Positions 1 to 11,048 of a stretch of DNA of 64,000 bases are shown here, one piece after another. Both the position numbers and the translations under genes were made by a program. The DNA comes from Pohlia nutans. Lineage: Eukaryota; Streptophyta; Bryopsida; Bryales; Mniaceae. Numbering within the stretch: position 1 is the stretch's first letter; each line of letters starts with the position of its first letter. The notes below the pieces were generated by a model. The model was not told the DNA's origin. It made no database searches and saw nothing but the letters and a program-made list of their open reading frames with translations. The stretch is taken from positions 9,690,001-9,754,000 of the forward strand of contig CM040103.1 in NCBI GenBank assembly GCA_022496805.1, given 5' to 3'.

Positions 1-1084
1 TCTAATGCCAGCCTCACAATCTTGTATTCCACCCAGAAAAGTCTCAATGTTCACTCATTACAAGTTATCTTGAACAAAAGTGTATCGAGTTGAATCATGA
101 GGTCTTCTACACTCCCCGCATTGGTAAACAACTGGGTATTCCCCTCAATTTCAGCTTTAAGAATGCTCCAGTATGCATAAGTTTACAATTGCCACTTGGG
201 CCTCACTCACTATCAATTGTCTATCCAATAACAACATTCAAGCTCTACAGAGATTATCCTTGACAACCCTTCTCCCACAACTAACAAGAAAAAGGGAATC
301 ACCACATTGTTTGACAACTTCTGACGTCTTCTTGATCACGTCCGCTATGCTCTCTTTATAGTTTATATCTTCTTTACTCCAGGATACCAATACAAGGGTC
401 AACCGTCAACCTCATTCCCACACTTGGCTCCTTCTTAGCCTTGATAATTGCTACGTCACCCTCACCGCACTCATCTTTCACGGTAAGTTACAACGACGTA
501 GGAAACTTGACCAAAGTAGGTGCTAAACATCGCCGCTTCTTTAGATTTCCTTCGCTCTCAACAACCTTCCTCCCGTTCTCTCTCGCTCTTTGCTTTCACG
601 TTCTGCTTTTTTTCATCTTCATACTCTTTCTATACTACTGTCGTTCACGGCTAAATTGTGACTAGTTAACACTGAGGCCTAAAGATATCAAAATTAATCC
701 TTTAGCAAATTGTAGCATAATCTCTTTATTAAGCATTTTGAGACCTCCTACACATGCTGGTATAGAGTCAAGATAGTATGTTTGTTAGTCGAAAAAAAAC
801 TCAGTGAACAAACCACCCAAGGAAACGTATAATGGGGGTTCTTTTGGTTGAGGAAGGTCAGATAGTCTATTGTAACGTAATTAAGGTCACTTATGAGGTA
901 GTTTTCTATTGTAATTAGATTATTACAAAGGATATGGATAAATTAACCCGTTAAATATGAGGATTAAGGTATATTCTTTAGCCTATCTCTAATTCCTGTC
1001 CATGACTTATGAATGCAACAATACAATTATGCAGTCCCTGTCTTATCCTAGTGTGTTGGCTTATAAACAAAGGCAGCTTTTAGT
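1..1084. other. AT-rich non-coding stretch, nothing recognised
   Basis: No convincing coding, RNA or repeat signal was found. Short open frames near 173-361 and 441-665 have low-complexity or compositionally random products without a recognisable motif. On the minus strand a broken frame near 20-170 is open for about 40 codons but matches no family I know. Confidence 0.5.
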
Positions 1085-2060
1085 CTGAAGGGATTACAAA
1101 ACATATAGCTCAAGGCACAAAAGTGACAATTTCCTGTTGCATTTGCTCAAGGCATAACCTCACAAAGTTTTCTTGTAGCATTACTCATTCATTACTCAAG
1201 TGTCCAAGTATTGCTTATAGCATTGAACTAATTACTATCTTGCTCAAGGCAGTTTATATATGGGTTTGCTTATAGCCTCCTTTGTACTGACTTGCTCAAG
1301 GCTTAACAACACCCGGTTATAGATTTCAATGCTCTTAATCACTTGCACACAAGGCTTTCAGCATACACCAAAGACTTATTTGCTTTAAGCATGACCAATT
1401 CCTTCTTCAGAGTTACAACAACACAACTGATTGCTTAGAGCATTAACAAACTACAATTAGTTTTAAGTTGCTTTCATTCCACAGGTTTACCCAAATAATT
1501 CCTTCTTCTTCAACTGCCTCAACTCTGGAGTTTATAAAATCATTGCAAACACCATTGCATACACTCATTCGTTCACATCAATTATTGCTAAAACATGTAT
1601 TCTGACTATACTGAACAGTTGCTTTAAGCAGTTACAACTACTAAGTTAATTGCTTCAAAGCCTCAATCATTGTTGTACACAAGACTAGCATGGGTACACA
1701 CATACACATATTCCAATGACTTAAACTAATGCTTTAAGCATACATTCATTCATAAACACTGCCTTGGAACCATGACAGTTTCCTTAAGCAACTAATTATT
1801 GAATGGCTTTAAGCACATACATTCACTAACTTATTGTTTTAAGGAGACTCCAATTACTATCAAGCATACATACACAGATTGTCTTAAGCACTGAAATGAC
1901 AAGATAGCTTTAAGCTTTGACCAACTAAACAATTCCTTTCACAAGAAACACAACCACTTGCCCAATCACTCGGACTTAAAACACGAACTATATGGAAATA
2001 ATTGCTTCAAGCCTCTTATTATAGAATGATAGACTTTGCACAGAACTTAACAAAGAAAAC
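1085..2060. repeat. Degenerate array of GCTTTAAGC / GCTCAAGGC motifs
   Basis: About fifteen near-palindromic 9-10-mers recur at irregular 30-100 bp spacing: GCTCAAGGC near 1109, 1147, 1242 and 1292, then GCTTTAAGC or close variants near 1381, 1619, 1732, 1807, 1907 and 2006. The spacer sequence between them is also loosely similar, with short runs such as CATTCATTC and CAACAC. The simplest reading is an old tandem array that has drifted. No coding frame survives through it. Confidence 0.5.
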
Positions 2061-2395
2061 TCACACACAACAATTGGAGCCAGATTTCACATCTGCTACT
2101 GCTCTAAGCTCAAAACAACGAGAGAGAAGAAGAAGAACATACTTCCTTTAATACTAAACTACAAGCTCAAAGCAACTTCCACAACCGGTCTACCCATCCT
2201 AACTTCCTAACCGTTTAAAACTACTTTTAACATCAAAAACTCAAAGAAGTTCACACTAACTCTAAAACTAAGGGTATTAAGAACCCTATTTACACACAAA
2301 AACAAAAACCCAAGTAGCTTACTAACTTTCTATGTTCACAATGTTGTTCTTCTAGAGTAATCAAAGCATTGTATTTCCATCCGCTTTTGAAGGAC

Positions 2396-3580
2396 TTAAC
2401 CCCTAAAGGACCGGAATGTTTTTCCTCCAAAAACACTCCAATGCTGCCATTTTTACTCCCCCATGCAAAATATCCAAAAGAATGTTATTTTTTGCCTTCT
2501 AACCGTAAGATCTTGTCCTTAACTATTTGAAAAACATACACAACAAATTTCGTTGATTTTGACCGCACGGATTGCAAGATAATTACGTTTGATGGAAAAA
2601 AACACCCCAAAAAAACACATGCCCGAAAATTTCAGATGCGTTTGACCACGGCTACATCAAAAAAACCTCACTACCAAAACTTGTTGCACTTCACTTTCAC
2701 ATTCTATATGATGTTACTTAGTTGTGTACCAATTTTCGTTGCGTTTGGAGATGTTTAGGATGTTGAATAACACCTTGCACTTGTTGGGGGTTTAAAAGTT
2801 CAGAAAAGACTATATGTTTTTGGAATTGCAATATTTTCGACTTTCTTTATTTAAAATACAAATCCGAGCGGTGAAACACAAGTACATTCCACCCTCTACA
2901 GAATGGTGATTAAAAATTTGAAAAAAAAATAAATCTCCAAGTTTTAGAAGACATGTAGCATATTTTCTAAGAATTTTGGGGGTTAGGGGGGAAATAAAGG
3001 GTGGAGGAAGGGAATTGAAGTGCCAACCTATTCCAATGTTCATGACCCCACTAACTCTCAAGGTACACTGCCACGTGGCAGTCCCTCATTGGACGATTTT
3101 TATTTTTTATTTTTAAAAATGATTTTATTTTTCAAAATTTTAAATAATATTTTTAATTATGAAATTGAACTTTTAGTTTAAAATAATATTTTTAATTTAT
3201 AAAATTTTAATTTTAAAATTTTAAAAATAATTATTTAAATATTTTTTTATGAGTTTGGAAAACGGGGTGGTCTTGTGCCCCCCACAGTCCACCCCATTTT
3301 CCACACGCCGCCCATCTTGTTGCCCCCCCCCCCCCCCCCCCCCCTTAAATTCAACTATTTCTCTATTGCCCCGTTGCCCTTTCTCCCGGAAAAAACACAT
3401 TTCCCCTCATAACTTTCACATACGGTGTCGGAATTCAAAAAAAACAAAATCCCCATTTTCGTGGCACATTGGGGAATCTACTATTAAATTTCCTTCAAAA
3501 TTCGATTAAAAATGTGTTCACCGGAACCTACCTGATTCTCTAAATGTCCTAGTTAGGACACTTGGTCCTTTAGGGGTTAA
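2396..3580. mobile_element. TTAA-bounded element A (piggyBac-type termini), 1185 bp
   Basis: The left end is TTAACCCCTAAAGGACC and the right end is the exact inverse, GGTCCTTTAGGGGTTAA. The TTAA is therefore the presumed target duplication and the inverted repeat starts CCCCTAAAGGACC. The interior has no transposase frame. It contains a run of 22 C (3323-3344), an AT-rich core (3090-3245) and a small inverted repeat around 3255-3300 (GGAAAACGGGGTGG against CCACCCCATTTTCC). It is a non-autonomous member of the group proven by empty sites elsewhere in the window. Confidence 0.75.
3323..3344 (+). repeat. C22 homopolymer
   Basis: Twenty-two consecutive C residues inside element A. Its exact length could be a sequencing or assembly estimate. 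Confidence 0.9.
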
Positions 3581-5118
3581 GACTAAAGTATCTACAAACC
3601 ATAGTTTCAGGTACCTTGTCTTTTATGTCTCCCACAATGACTTCGTTTTCTGGTATACCGTTCCATTGAAACCTAGGCTCTTCCATCTACACATTAAACA
3701 TACAACATTCGGTTCAAAGACCACAATATCCATTCAAAACAAACCACCCTACTTCTTCACACCTACAGAAGAAGAAAAAAAACAGCTTTACCCCCAGGAG
3801 GGTGGGTGGGACATCTCTTCTCAGAGCTCTGTCTACAATATTTATTGCATAACAACTTTGTGCGGAAGAGTATAAGCCAGCAGGTCATGAGAAAAAACAA
3901 ATCAGAGTAGAAGTTGAAAAGGTAAGCTAGCCAGTCATGAATATAAGCAAGTCATAAGTCATGAGTATTGTTGCAATTTTTTTTTACAAATAATGCAAAA
4001 AGCATTACAACACTACTCATCATGGAGTACCAATCATGATTATATACAAAGCAAAGAAAGAAAGCCTTCTTTGAAAATTAATACATCCTTGTCCCTGGAA
4101 TTGATTTGAACTTGATGTAAAAATCTACAAGAGGAGAGTATCCTCACGTGTCCCCATGAACACAACAGAGAACCACGGTTAGGAGCTATGTTGCAGACAA
4201 GGTGTCTTCACATACTCACTGCTTGTTATCGCATTTCACTAGTATCAAAATACATAAGAAAACAAATAGTCACAAGTAAGAAGGAATCACAAGCAACAAT
4301 GATTTAATAGAAATAGTAAGACCTTAGTGTTGGGAGTCAACTGTGACTCTATCATTGTAAAAACAGATTTTCCTTGTGCAAAGAATCCACAGTGCTTGGG
4401 ATATATTGTGTGCTTAGGGAGCAAAATCTGGTAAAGTAGAAGTTTACAAGACGCTCTGTAATGCATTTTTCCGAGGTTGTTAGGAAGCACATAAACAAAG
4501 CCGATGTCTAGGGATGAGTTTTGTAGTAACTTGTCTCAAGGTGGCTAACTCGGTAGCTAATAAATTTGCCATAAATTCCTTATGCTTAAGCATCCTAAGT
4601 AGAGATCATGAAGATCAAATTAGCATTTTGCTAAACTGTGGAGGGAGGGTAGGTGTTAGTTAAAATCATGAGTAGATTTATCTAGCCGACTTTTTTGATT
4701 GCCACAAGACTAATTATTTGCTGCAAGTAGGGTACAAGTTTTACATAATATACACGTAGTCATACTTTATAATTAACACATGCAACTCAATGTAGTATTA
4801 ATTAAGGAGAAAAAAAAAACCACCCCCTACAAATGGAAACAAGAACGGTACAACCGTGAGGCTCTGTCCCACATGTACTCTACACATAGGCATATAGGTC
4901 CAATCAAAAAAATAACCCTCAATTACCATCTTTCCATACACTCATTATTACTATTTGTGTTAAAAATAAAAAAATTGTACTACATCAATTTGATGAGGAA
5001 AATTTGCTGTAATGGAATATTTGTTTGGATGAGAATGTAAACACTATGCCATTATGTGCTTGAAAAGAGATTATTGAATTAACTAAATTTTGATTCACCA
5101 TAAATGTTATGACATGTC
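3581..5118. other. AT-rich intergenic stretch, nothing recognised
   Basis: There is no supported gene. An 18-bp string at 4846-4863 (CGGTACAACCGTGAGGCT) recurs exactly at 14706-14723. The short frames here have no recognisable product. Confidence 0.45.
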
Positions 5119-5496
5119 TTAACCCTTAAACGTTAAGAGGGCCTGGATGGGGCAGCCCGGAAGGAATCTAAATTTTTGGAGGAGAAAAAAAAATTAAAAA
5201 AATTAAAAATTGGCAAAAACGGCTCTACAGTGCACTACTGGCTAGCACTGTAGCACTGCGGGACTGCTGAACTTCAGCTGCCCCAACCTCAAAACTTGTT
5301 CAATTTGATAACTTTGATTGCTTACCAACGATTCCACAATCTCTCAAATGAGGCAAAAATTTGGAATCTAGATCGCTTTTTCAATAGCTTTCCAACGCAA
5401 CAAGTCTCGCTTGATTTGGTTGAGAAAATCAACTTTTTTCTTCATTATTCTCTTTTAAATAAGCCCATGGGGCTTTCCTTGACGTTTAAGGGTTAA
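5119..5496. mobile_element. TTAA-bounded element B, 378-bp deletion derivative
   Basis: The ends are TTAACCCTTAAACGT and its inverse, ACGTTTAAGGGTTAA. The first roughly 80 bp match the left end of the long element at 31349 (shared AGAGGGCCTGG, then ATCTAAATTTTTGGA). The last roughly 300 bp match 39885-40187, the right end of the same long element (shared CTGCCCCAACCTCAAAACTT, then AAATAAGCCCATGGGGCTT). The element is therefore two termini joined with the middle missing, the classic origin of a MITE. Confidence 0.8.
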
Positions 5497-5574
5497 TTCC
5501 AAAACGTCCCTATCCTTCTCTAGATTAGGCAGTTTTGCAAAGATGCATTATAAAATGCAATTAAGTGAGATGTT

Positions 5575-5818
5575 TTGAACTTGATGTACGAATAAAAGTT
5601 GCATATAATCAATTTTGGATTTTATCCATACAGTTAGATTTGCAATTGCTATCTCTTATAAAATTTGAAACTAAAAATTTAAAATTCTTTTGTAATTTCA
5701 TTACAAATATGATATTGGCAATTTGTAAATGAAATTTTTCGTGATGGGTTGAAATGTAATATTCTTAGTGTAGTGATTTTTGAAGATTTTTGGTTGCTTA
5801 ATTTTATGAGTTTATTTT
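5575..5818 (+). repeat. Dispersed repeat K, left part (split by the Copia element)
   Basis: This segment and its continuation at 11282-11435 match the reverse complement of 45713-46135 over the whole length. The Copia element sits exactly between the two parts, so K was present before the Copia insertion. Confidence 0.7.
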
Positions 5819-6076
5819 TATTGAGGTAATTGATGCAACGTAGTATTGCTAGAAGCCAAAGACGTACGGGTGCTAAATAATGGTGTGTGGGAGGAGGGGT
5901 TAGGCATGGGCTGATCTCTAGAGTGTCCTTGTGATGAGTTATCCCATATGGTTTGTCCATGGTGACCTCCTAGTGTACACTACTTAAGGTGGAAGGCCTT
6001 TGAGTAAAGATTATCTCTTTCTACGCATTCCTTGTGTTTGTGTGTGTGCCTTGTGCAATCTTCTCTACCTTCAATA
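5819..6076 (+). repeat. Copia 5' LTR (258 bp)
   Basis: The LTR begins TATTGAGG and ends TTCAATA, so its outermost six bases are an inverted repeat (TATTGA/TCAATA). The boundaries are fixed by the copy at 11024-11281 and the flanking ATTTT duplication. With these borders the terminal dinucleotides are TA...TA rather than TG...CA. Confidence 0.9.
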
Positions 6077-6092
6077 GGTTATGGGCCCACTC
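6077..6092 (+). promoter_or_regulatory. Primer-binding site matching the anticodon arm of initiator tRNA-Met
   Basis: GGTTATGGGCCCAC directly follows the 5' LTR. It is the reverse complement of the anticodon stem-loop of plant initiator tRNA-Met (GUGGGCCCAUAACC), as I recall that tRNA. The usual Copia site starting TGGTATCAGAGC, which pairs with the tRNA 3' end, is absent. This implies priming from an internal half-tRNA, as known for Drosophila copia. Confidence 0.75.
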
Positions 6093-6902
6093 ATGTGTGT
6101 TTCATGAGTATTAGATTGCATTTGTGCAAGTATTTTGAGGTCGGTGCGCAACGGGCGGTTTTGGAGCATTGTTGGAGGTTTTGGAGCTTGTTGAAGCGTT
6201 GGTGTTTCTTGGAGGTGTGCATGGGCTGAAGTTACATGTTGGAGCACTCTCTTTGGTCAATTTCTTCCCTTGATCTCCTTCTTTTCTTTCTTCTATCTCT
6301 TCGTTGCGAGTGGAACTTCGTTTGGTTCAATTGTGAGCATTTGAGTAAATGCAAGTGATTTGTGAGGTGTGAAGACTCTCGTGGAGGGTCTACCATCTGA
6401 TCCTAGTGATTAGGCACTTGCTTTGAGGTGTTGCATGTGTTTCATGCTCTTGGGGTGCTCAAATTTTCATTTGGAGCTAGTTTGTGCACAAAGGTGCGGT
6501 TTTGAGCAATTTCAATGCGATTGGGGTTTTGAGGGACTTGTGTGAGTTCATGTGCATTGAGTGAGTGCTCTTGAAGGACACAAAGGTGTCATTGACGTGC
6601 ATTGAGTGTTTGGGGACACTAAGGCGTCGTATTGAAGCATTTGGAGTTGTTTTGAGCTCCATTGAGTGATTTGAGGGGTTTTGGTGAGCCTCTTTGCATT
6701 TTTGGGTGAGGGTTCTCACATTTGAGTGTTGGGAGGCGTGTGTGGAGCACAAAAGTGCTGATCTAGTGTTTGGGGTTGTTTTAAACCCATTGGGTGCACA
6801 AAGGTGCAATATCAAAGCAAAAAAAAAAAAATCACAAAAACAAAGTTGTGTGTTTGAGTTTGAGGTTTCATTTGTGTGGGGAGGCATACGTAAGTGAGGA
6901 TC
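6093..6902 (+). other. Copia untranslated leader
   Basis: About 0.8 kb of G/T-rich leader separates the primer site from the gag start. It has recurring short motifs (TTTTGGAGC, GGTGCACAAAGGTGC, CATTGAGTG) that look internally repetitive. Long open frames on the opposite strand across 6477-7316 are a by-product of this composition. Confidence 0.7.
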
Positions 6903-9900
6903 ATGGCATCTTTTGAGGGTGAGGGTCCCAAGGTCGTGGACAAGTTCGATGGGGTGAATTTCCACTTGTGGAAATTCAAAATGGAGATGGTGATGGCCGA
7001 GAAGGAGTTGTGGGAGATTGTCGAGGGTAGTGAGGAACCTCCTTTCTCTTCTACGGATCCTAGGATCATGCAAGCGTACACGAGGAGGGAGAAGAAGGCA
7101 TTTGCCATTTTGGCACTCAACCTCGCGGATTCGCAACTTGCGCACATTCGTTCGTGCAAGACACCCGCGGAAGCATGGTCCAAGCTTTGCAACATTCACG
7201 AAGCGAAAACATTGGCCAACATTTTGTTTTTGAGGCGCAAGTTCTTCACCATTAAGATGGGCGAAGAAGATGACATGTTGGCGCACATCAACAAGGTCAA
7301 AGCTCTCGCGGATCAACTCAACGGTTGCGACGTGTTGGTTACGGATGGTGACATCGTGATGACACTTTTGGAGAGCCTTCCATCATCATACGAGTACCTC
7401 ATCGTGGCGATGGAGTCAAGACCCATTACGGAGCTCACATTGGACTATGTGACCTCACGGTTGTTGCACGAGCTTTCGCGGCGAAAGGAGAACGAGTCTC
7501 GAGAAGATGGAGCGGCACTTGTGGCGAAGCAATTCAAGAATGGAGGCGGTGGGAGCTCAAGCGACAAGGTGTGCTTCTATTGTGGTAAGAAGGGCCACAT
7601 TGCCAAATTTTGCTTCAAACGCAAGAGGGATGAGAAAGGGGAGAGTGCAAACAACACTAAAACTCGTGACGATGATGAGTACGCATTTACGGCTAGATAT
7701 GAGGCAAGCATGAGCGATGGCATCGAGGGTGATGCAAGCATGAGTGATGGTATCGAGGGTGATGCAAGCATGAGTGATTGGATTGAGGTTGGTGATGAGT
7801 ATGCAAACATGGCAAGCAATGTATCGTGCAATGGTAGTACGAGTGATTGGATTGTTGATTCGGGGGCTACAAGCCACATGTCACCACATAAAACTTGTTT
7901 TCATTCGTATGCTCTCATTAATCCAAGGAGAGTGATTTTGGGAGATGAGACGGTGCTTGAGGCCGTTGGCAAGGGCCAAATTGTTGTAGACACCGAGGTG
8001 AGGGGTCGTGTGAAGACAATCACTATCCAAGATGTCCTCCACGTTCCCAAATTAACGGCAAATTTACTATCGGTGAGGCAATTAGTGGCAAAGCACTTGA
8101 GGGTTGAGTTTAGTGATAAGGGGTGTTATGTGTTGTCACCGAGTCGAGATGAGGTGGCCATCATTGAAGAACACGAGGGCTTGTACCACATCAAGTTCTC
8201 CAAGGTGCATTCGAAGGAATCGGCGGCGTTGGCGCATTCAAACTTGAAGGACGACAAGTTGGCGTTGTGGCATCGTCGACTTGGCCATTTGAACATCAAG
8301 AGTGTGAAGACACTACGCGGCATGGTAAGCGGTATGGACCTTCATCAATTGAAAGTGGATGCTTCTACATTCACGTGTGAAGGTTGCATTGAAGGCAAGC
8401 AACAACGGTTGCCATTTGCGGGTGAAGGGGCGACACGGGCCACAAAAGTTTTGGAGATCGTGCATTCGGATGTGTGTGGCCCCATGAAGACCACATCGAT
8501 GGGAGGTTGCAAGTACTTTGTGACCTTCATCGATGATTTTTCAAGGAAGATATGGCTCTACCCTATCAAAGCCAAGAGTGAGTGCTTTGAGAAGTTCAAG
8601 GAGTTCAAGACATTGGTGGAGAACCAATCCGAGTTGAAGATCAAGGTGTTTCGGTCGGACAATGGCGGCGAGTACATGTCCAAGAAATTTGACGAGCTTT
8701 TGAAGAATGAAGGCATCGCACGCCAAACTTCGGCCCCGTACACGCCTCAACAAAATGGAGTTGCGGAGCGCGCAAATCGCACCATTGTAGAGATGGCGAG
8801 GAGCATGTTGCACGCTCAAAACTTGAAGTTGGACCTTTGGGCGGAAGCGGTGGTGAATGCGGTATACACACGCAATCGGTGTCCAACAAGCGCGGTTGAA
8901 GGCATGACGCCGGAGCAAGCGTGGAGTGGGAGGCAACCATGTGTTGCACACATGCGCATCTTCGGATGCATTGCATATGCGAAGGTTCCTGACGAACGGA
9001 GGACGAAACTCGAGGCTAAGGCCTTGAAATGTGTGTTTCTTGGGTATTGTGAAGGTACCAAGGCGTATAGACTCATGTCGGTGGACACGAGGAAGATCAT
9101 TCGGTCACGTGATGTGACATTTTGTGAGGAGTCTACGATGGAGGCTCCTTTGGAGGTTGGTCCAAGTGGGAGTAGTGGAGACGTTTTGGTGGACACACCC
9201 TCCAAGTCTCCTAGTGTTGTTGATGTAGGTGATGATGACGGTGATGACGAAGCTGGCGACACGGAGGTTGTTGAAGCGCCATCGAGCTCAAAGGCCAAGA
9301 ATGGCGCAAAGGGCACGCAAGAGGAGCAAGTTTCTTCAAGCGAGCGGCGGTACCCCGAGAGATCGCGCAAGCCACCTGGAGAATGGTGGAAGAACCACAT
9401 TTTCCCTCAAGTGGAGGACGAGCATGCGAATGTGGCATTATCGGATGGTCCATTGACCATTCGAGAAGCCATGCAAGGTGAGGATGCGGTCAAGTGGGAG
9501 CGCGCCATGCAAGAGGAGTACGACTCTCTAATTGCTAACGGTACGTGGCAATTAACTCCCATTCCAAAGGATCGCAACCCCATTGGTTGCAAATGGGTGT
9601 TTCGGACAAAGAGGGATGTTTCGGGTATTGTTGTGCGTCACAAGGCAAGATTAGTAGCCAAGGGGTTCGCGCAAGTGCATGGGGTGGACTTTCACGAGAC
9701 ATTTGCTCCCGTGGCCAAGTTCACCACCATTCGATGCATTCTTGCCATTGGAGCGGCCTTGGACTTGGAGATGCATCAAATGGATGTGAAGACCGCATTT
9801 TTGAATGGCGATTTGGAGGAGGACATCTACATGGTGCAACCTGAGGGGTTTGTGCAACAAGGTAATGAGCACCTTGTTTGTAAGTTGCAAAAATCATTGT

Positions 9901-11048
9901 ATGGGTTGAAACAATCTCCAAGAGCGTGGTACCAAAAGATTGACACGTTCTTGGTTGCACACGGGTTTACTAGGAGCATTGCGGATCATAGTCTCTACTT
10001 CATGCAAGAGGGGCAACATGTGGTGATTGTGATCATATATGTTGATGATTTGATCATTCTTGCAAGCCTCATGAGTTTAATGAATGCATTAAAAGGCATG
10101 CTTGAGAGAGAGTACGAGATGAGTGATCTTGGAGAATTGCACTTTTGTCTTGGTGTTGAGTTTGTGCGAGACAGGGCTACACGCACTATCACCATGAGTC
10201 AAGGCAAGTATGTGATGGACGTGCTCAAGAGATTCGGGATGGAGGATTGTAAGCCCGTGGCAACACCATTGGATGCAAACTCCAAGCTCGTCAAGCTTTC
10301 GGAGGAGGAGTATGCGATGGAGGCTAAATCGATGGCGGAGGTGCCATACAAGCAAGCGGTGGGGTCATTGATGTATGCGATGATTGCGACACGGCCCGAC
10401 CTTGCGTATCCAATTAGCGTGGTGAGTCAACACATGGCGAGACCGGGCTCGATGCATTGGATGACGGTCAAGAGGATCATGCGTTATTTGAGGGGCACAA
10501 GCGATGTGAAGTTGTGTCTTGGAGGCAAAGACATTGTGTTGAGCGGCTATTGCGACGCGGACTACGCGGGAGACACGAGCAATCGAAGATCGACAACGGG
10601 CTACATGTTCAAGGTCGGATCGGGAGCGGTATCGTGGAATAGCAAGCGGCAACAAACCACGGCGACATCAACGGTGGAGGCCGAGTACATGGCTACGAGC
10701 CATGCCACGAAGGAGGCCATTTGGTTGAGGCAACTAATGGTGGATGTGGGTTGCACACAAGGTGAGGCTACAACGATTATGTGTGACAACCAAGGGTGCA
10801 TTTCACTTGCAAAGAACCCTACACATCATTCACGCACGAAGCACATTGATGTGCAATACCACTTCATTCGGGAGAAGTTGGAATTGGGAGTTATACATTT
10901 GGAGTATTGCCCAACAGAGCACATGGTGGCGGATGTGCTCACAAAGGGTCTTTGTAGAGACCGACACCAACGATTAGTAATAGCATTTGGACTTAGAGGC
11001 TTTGGCTCTACGCAAAGTGGGAGTATTGAGGTAATTGATGCAACGTAG
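6903..11048 (+). CDS. Copia gag-pol polyprotein, 1381 aa, intact
   Basis: This single frame encodes the capsid and enzymes for reverse transcription and integration. In order: an N-terminal gag region (UBN2-like); a CCHC zinc knuckle CFYCGKKGHIAKFC (about 224-237); aspartic protease with VDSGATSHM (catalytic D319); an HHCC integrase zinc site (H457, H462, C492, C495); integrase core D523, D586, E622 with the expected 35 residues between the last two; reverse transcriptase with YVDD (D1048, D1049); and RNase H with YCDADYAGD (D1218). I start at the ATG at 6903 (MASFEG...) because the three upstream in-frame codons lack an ATG. Between the knuckle and the protease there is a 10-residue direct repeat, DASMSDGIEG. 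The stop lies 25 bp inside the 3' LTR. No stop or frameshift was seen. Confidence 0.95.
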   Translation: MASFEGEGPKVVDKFDGVNFHLWKFKMEMVMAEKELWEIVEGSEEPPFSSTDPRIMQAYTRREKKAFAILALNLADSQLAHIRSCKTPAEAWSKLCNIHEAKTLANILFLRRKFFTIKMGEEDDMLAHINKVKALADQLNGCDVLVTDGDIVMTLLESLPSSYEYLIVAMESRPITELTLDYVTSRLLHELSRRKENESREDGAALVAKQFKNGGGGSSSDKVCFYCGKKGHIAKFCFKRKRDEKGESANNTKTRDDDEYAFTARYEASMSDGIEGDASMSDGIEGDASMSDWIEVGDEYANMASNVSCNGSTSDWIVDSGATSHMSPHKTCFHSYALINPRRVILGDETVLEAVGKGQIVVDTEVRGRVKTITIQDVLHVPKLTANLLSVRQLVAKHLRVEFSDKGCYVLSPSRDEVAIIEEHEGLYHIKFSKVHSKESAALAHSNLKDDKLALWHRRLGHLNIKSVKTLRGMVSGMDLHQLKVDASTFTCEGCIEGKQQRLPFAGEGATRATKVLEIVHSDVCGPMKTTSMGGCKYFVTFIDDFSRKIWLYPIKAKSECFEKFKEFKTLVENQSELKIKVFRSDNGGEYMSKKFDELLKNEGIARQTSAPYTPQQNGVAERANRTIVEMARSMLHAQNLKLDLWAEAVVNAVYTRNRCPTSAVEGMTPEQAWSGRQPCVAHMRIFGCIAYAKVPDERRTKLEAKALKCVFLGYCEGTKAYRLMSVDTRKIIRSRDVTFCEESTMEAPLEVGPSGSSGDVLVDTPSKSPSVVDVGDDDGDDEAGDTEVVEAPSSSKAKNGAKGTQEEQVSSSERRYPERSRKPPGEWWKNHIFPQVEDEHANVALSDGPLTIREAMQGEDAVKWERAMQEEYDSLIANGTWQLTPIPKDRNPIGCKWVFRTKRDVSGIVVRHKARLVAKGFAQVHGVDFHETFAPVAKFTTIRCILAIGAALDLEMHQMDVKTAFLNGDLEEDIYMVQPEGFVQQGNEHLVCKLQKSLYGLKQSPRAWYQKIDTFLVAHGFTRSIADHSLYFMQEGQHVVIVIIYVDDLIILASLMSLMNALKGMLEREYEMSDLGELHFCLGVEFVRDRATRTITMSQGKYVMDVLKRFGMEDCKPVATPLDANSKLVKLSEEEYAMEAKSMAEVPYKQAVGSLMYAMIATRPDLAYPISVVSQHMARPGSMHWMTVKRIMRYLRGTSDVKLCLGGKDIVLSGYCDADYAGDTSNRRSTTGYMFKVGSGAVSWNSKRQQTTATSTVEAEYMATSHATKEAIWLRQLMVDVGCTQGEATTIMCDNQGCISLAKNPTHHSRTKHIDVQYHFIREKLELGVIHLEYCPTEHMVADVLTKGLCRDRHQRLVIAFGLRGFGSTQSGSIEVIDAT
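11012..11023 (+). promoter_or_regulatory. Copia polypurine tract
   Basis: GCAAAGTGGGAG abuts the 3' LTR, the expected position of the plus-strand primer. It also lies inside the coding frame. Confidence 0.7.

Noticed and set aside
5822..6073. Alternative Copia LTR borders with canonical TG...CA
   Set aside because: With those borders the flanks do not match as a 5-bp duplication, whereas TATTGA...TCAATA borders are flanked by ATTTT on both sides. The three extra bases are present at every LTR edge.
6477..7316. 279-codon minus-strand open frame and other minus-strand frames across 6477-11165
   Set aside because: They lie antisense to the Copia leader and gag-pol frame, have no recognisable domain and reflect the codon composition of the intact sense gene.
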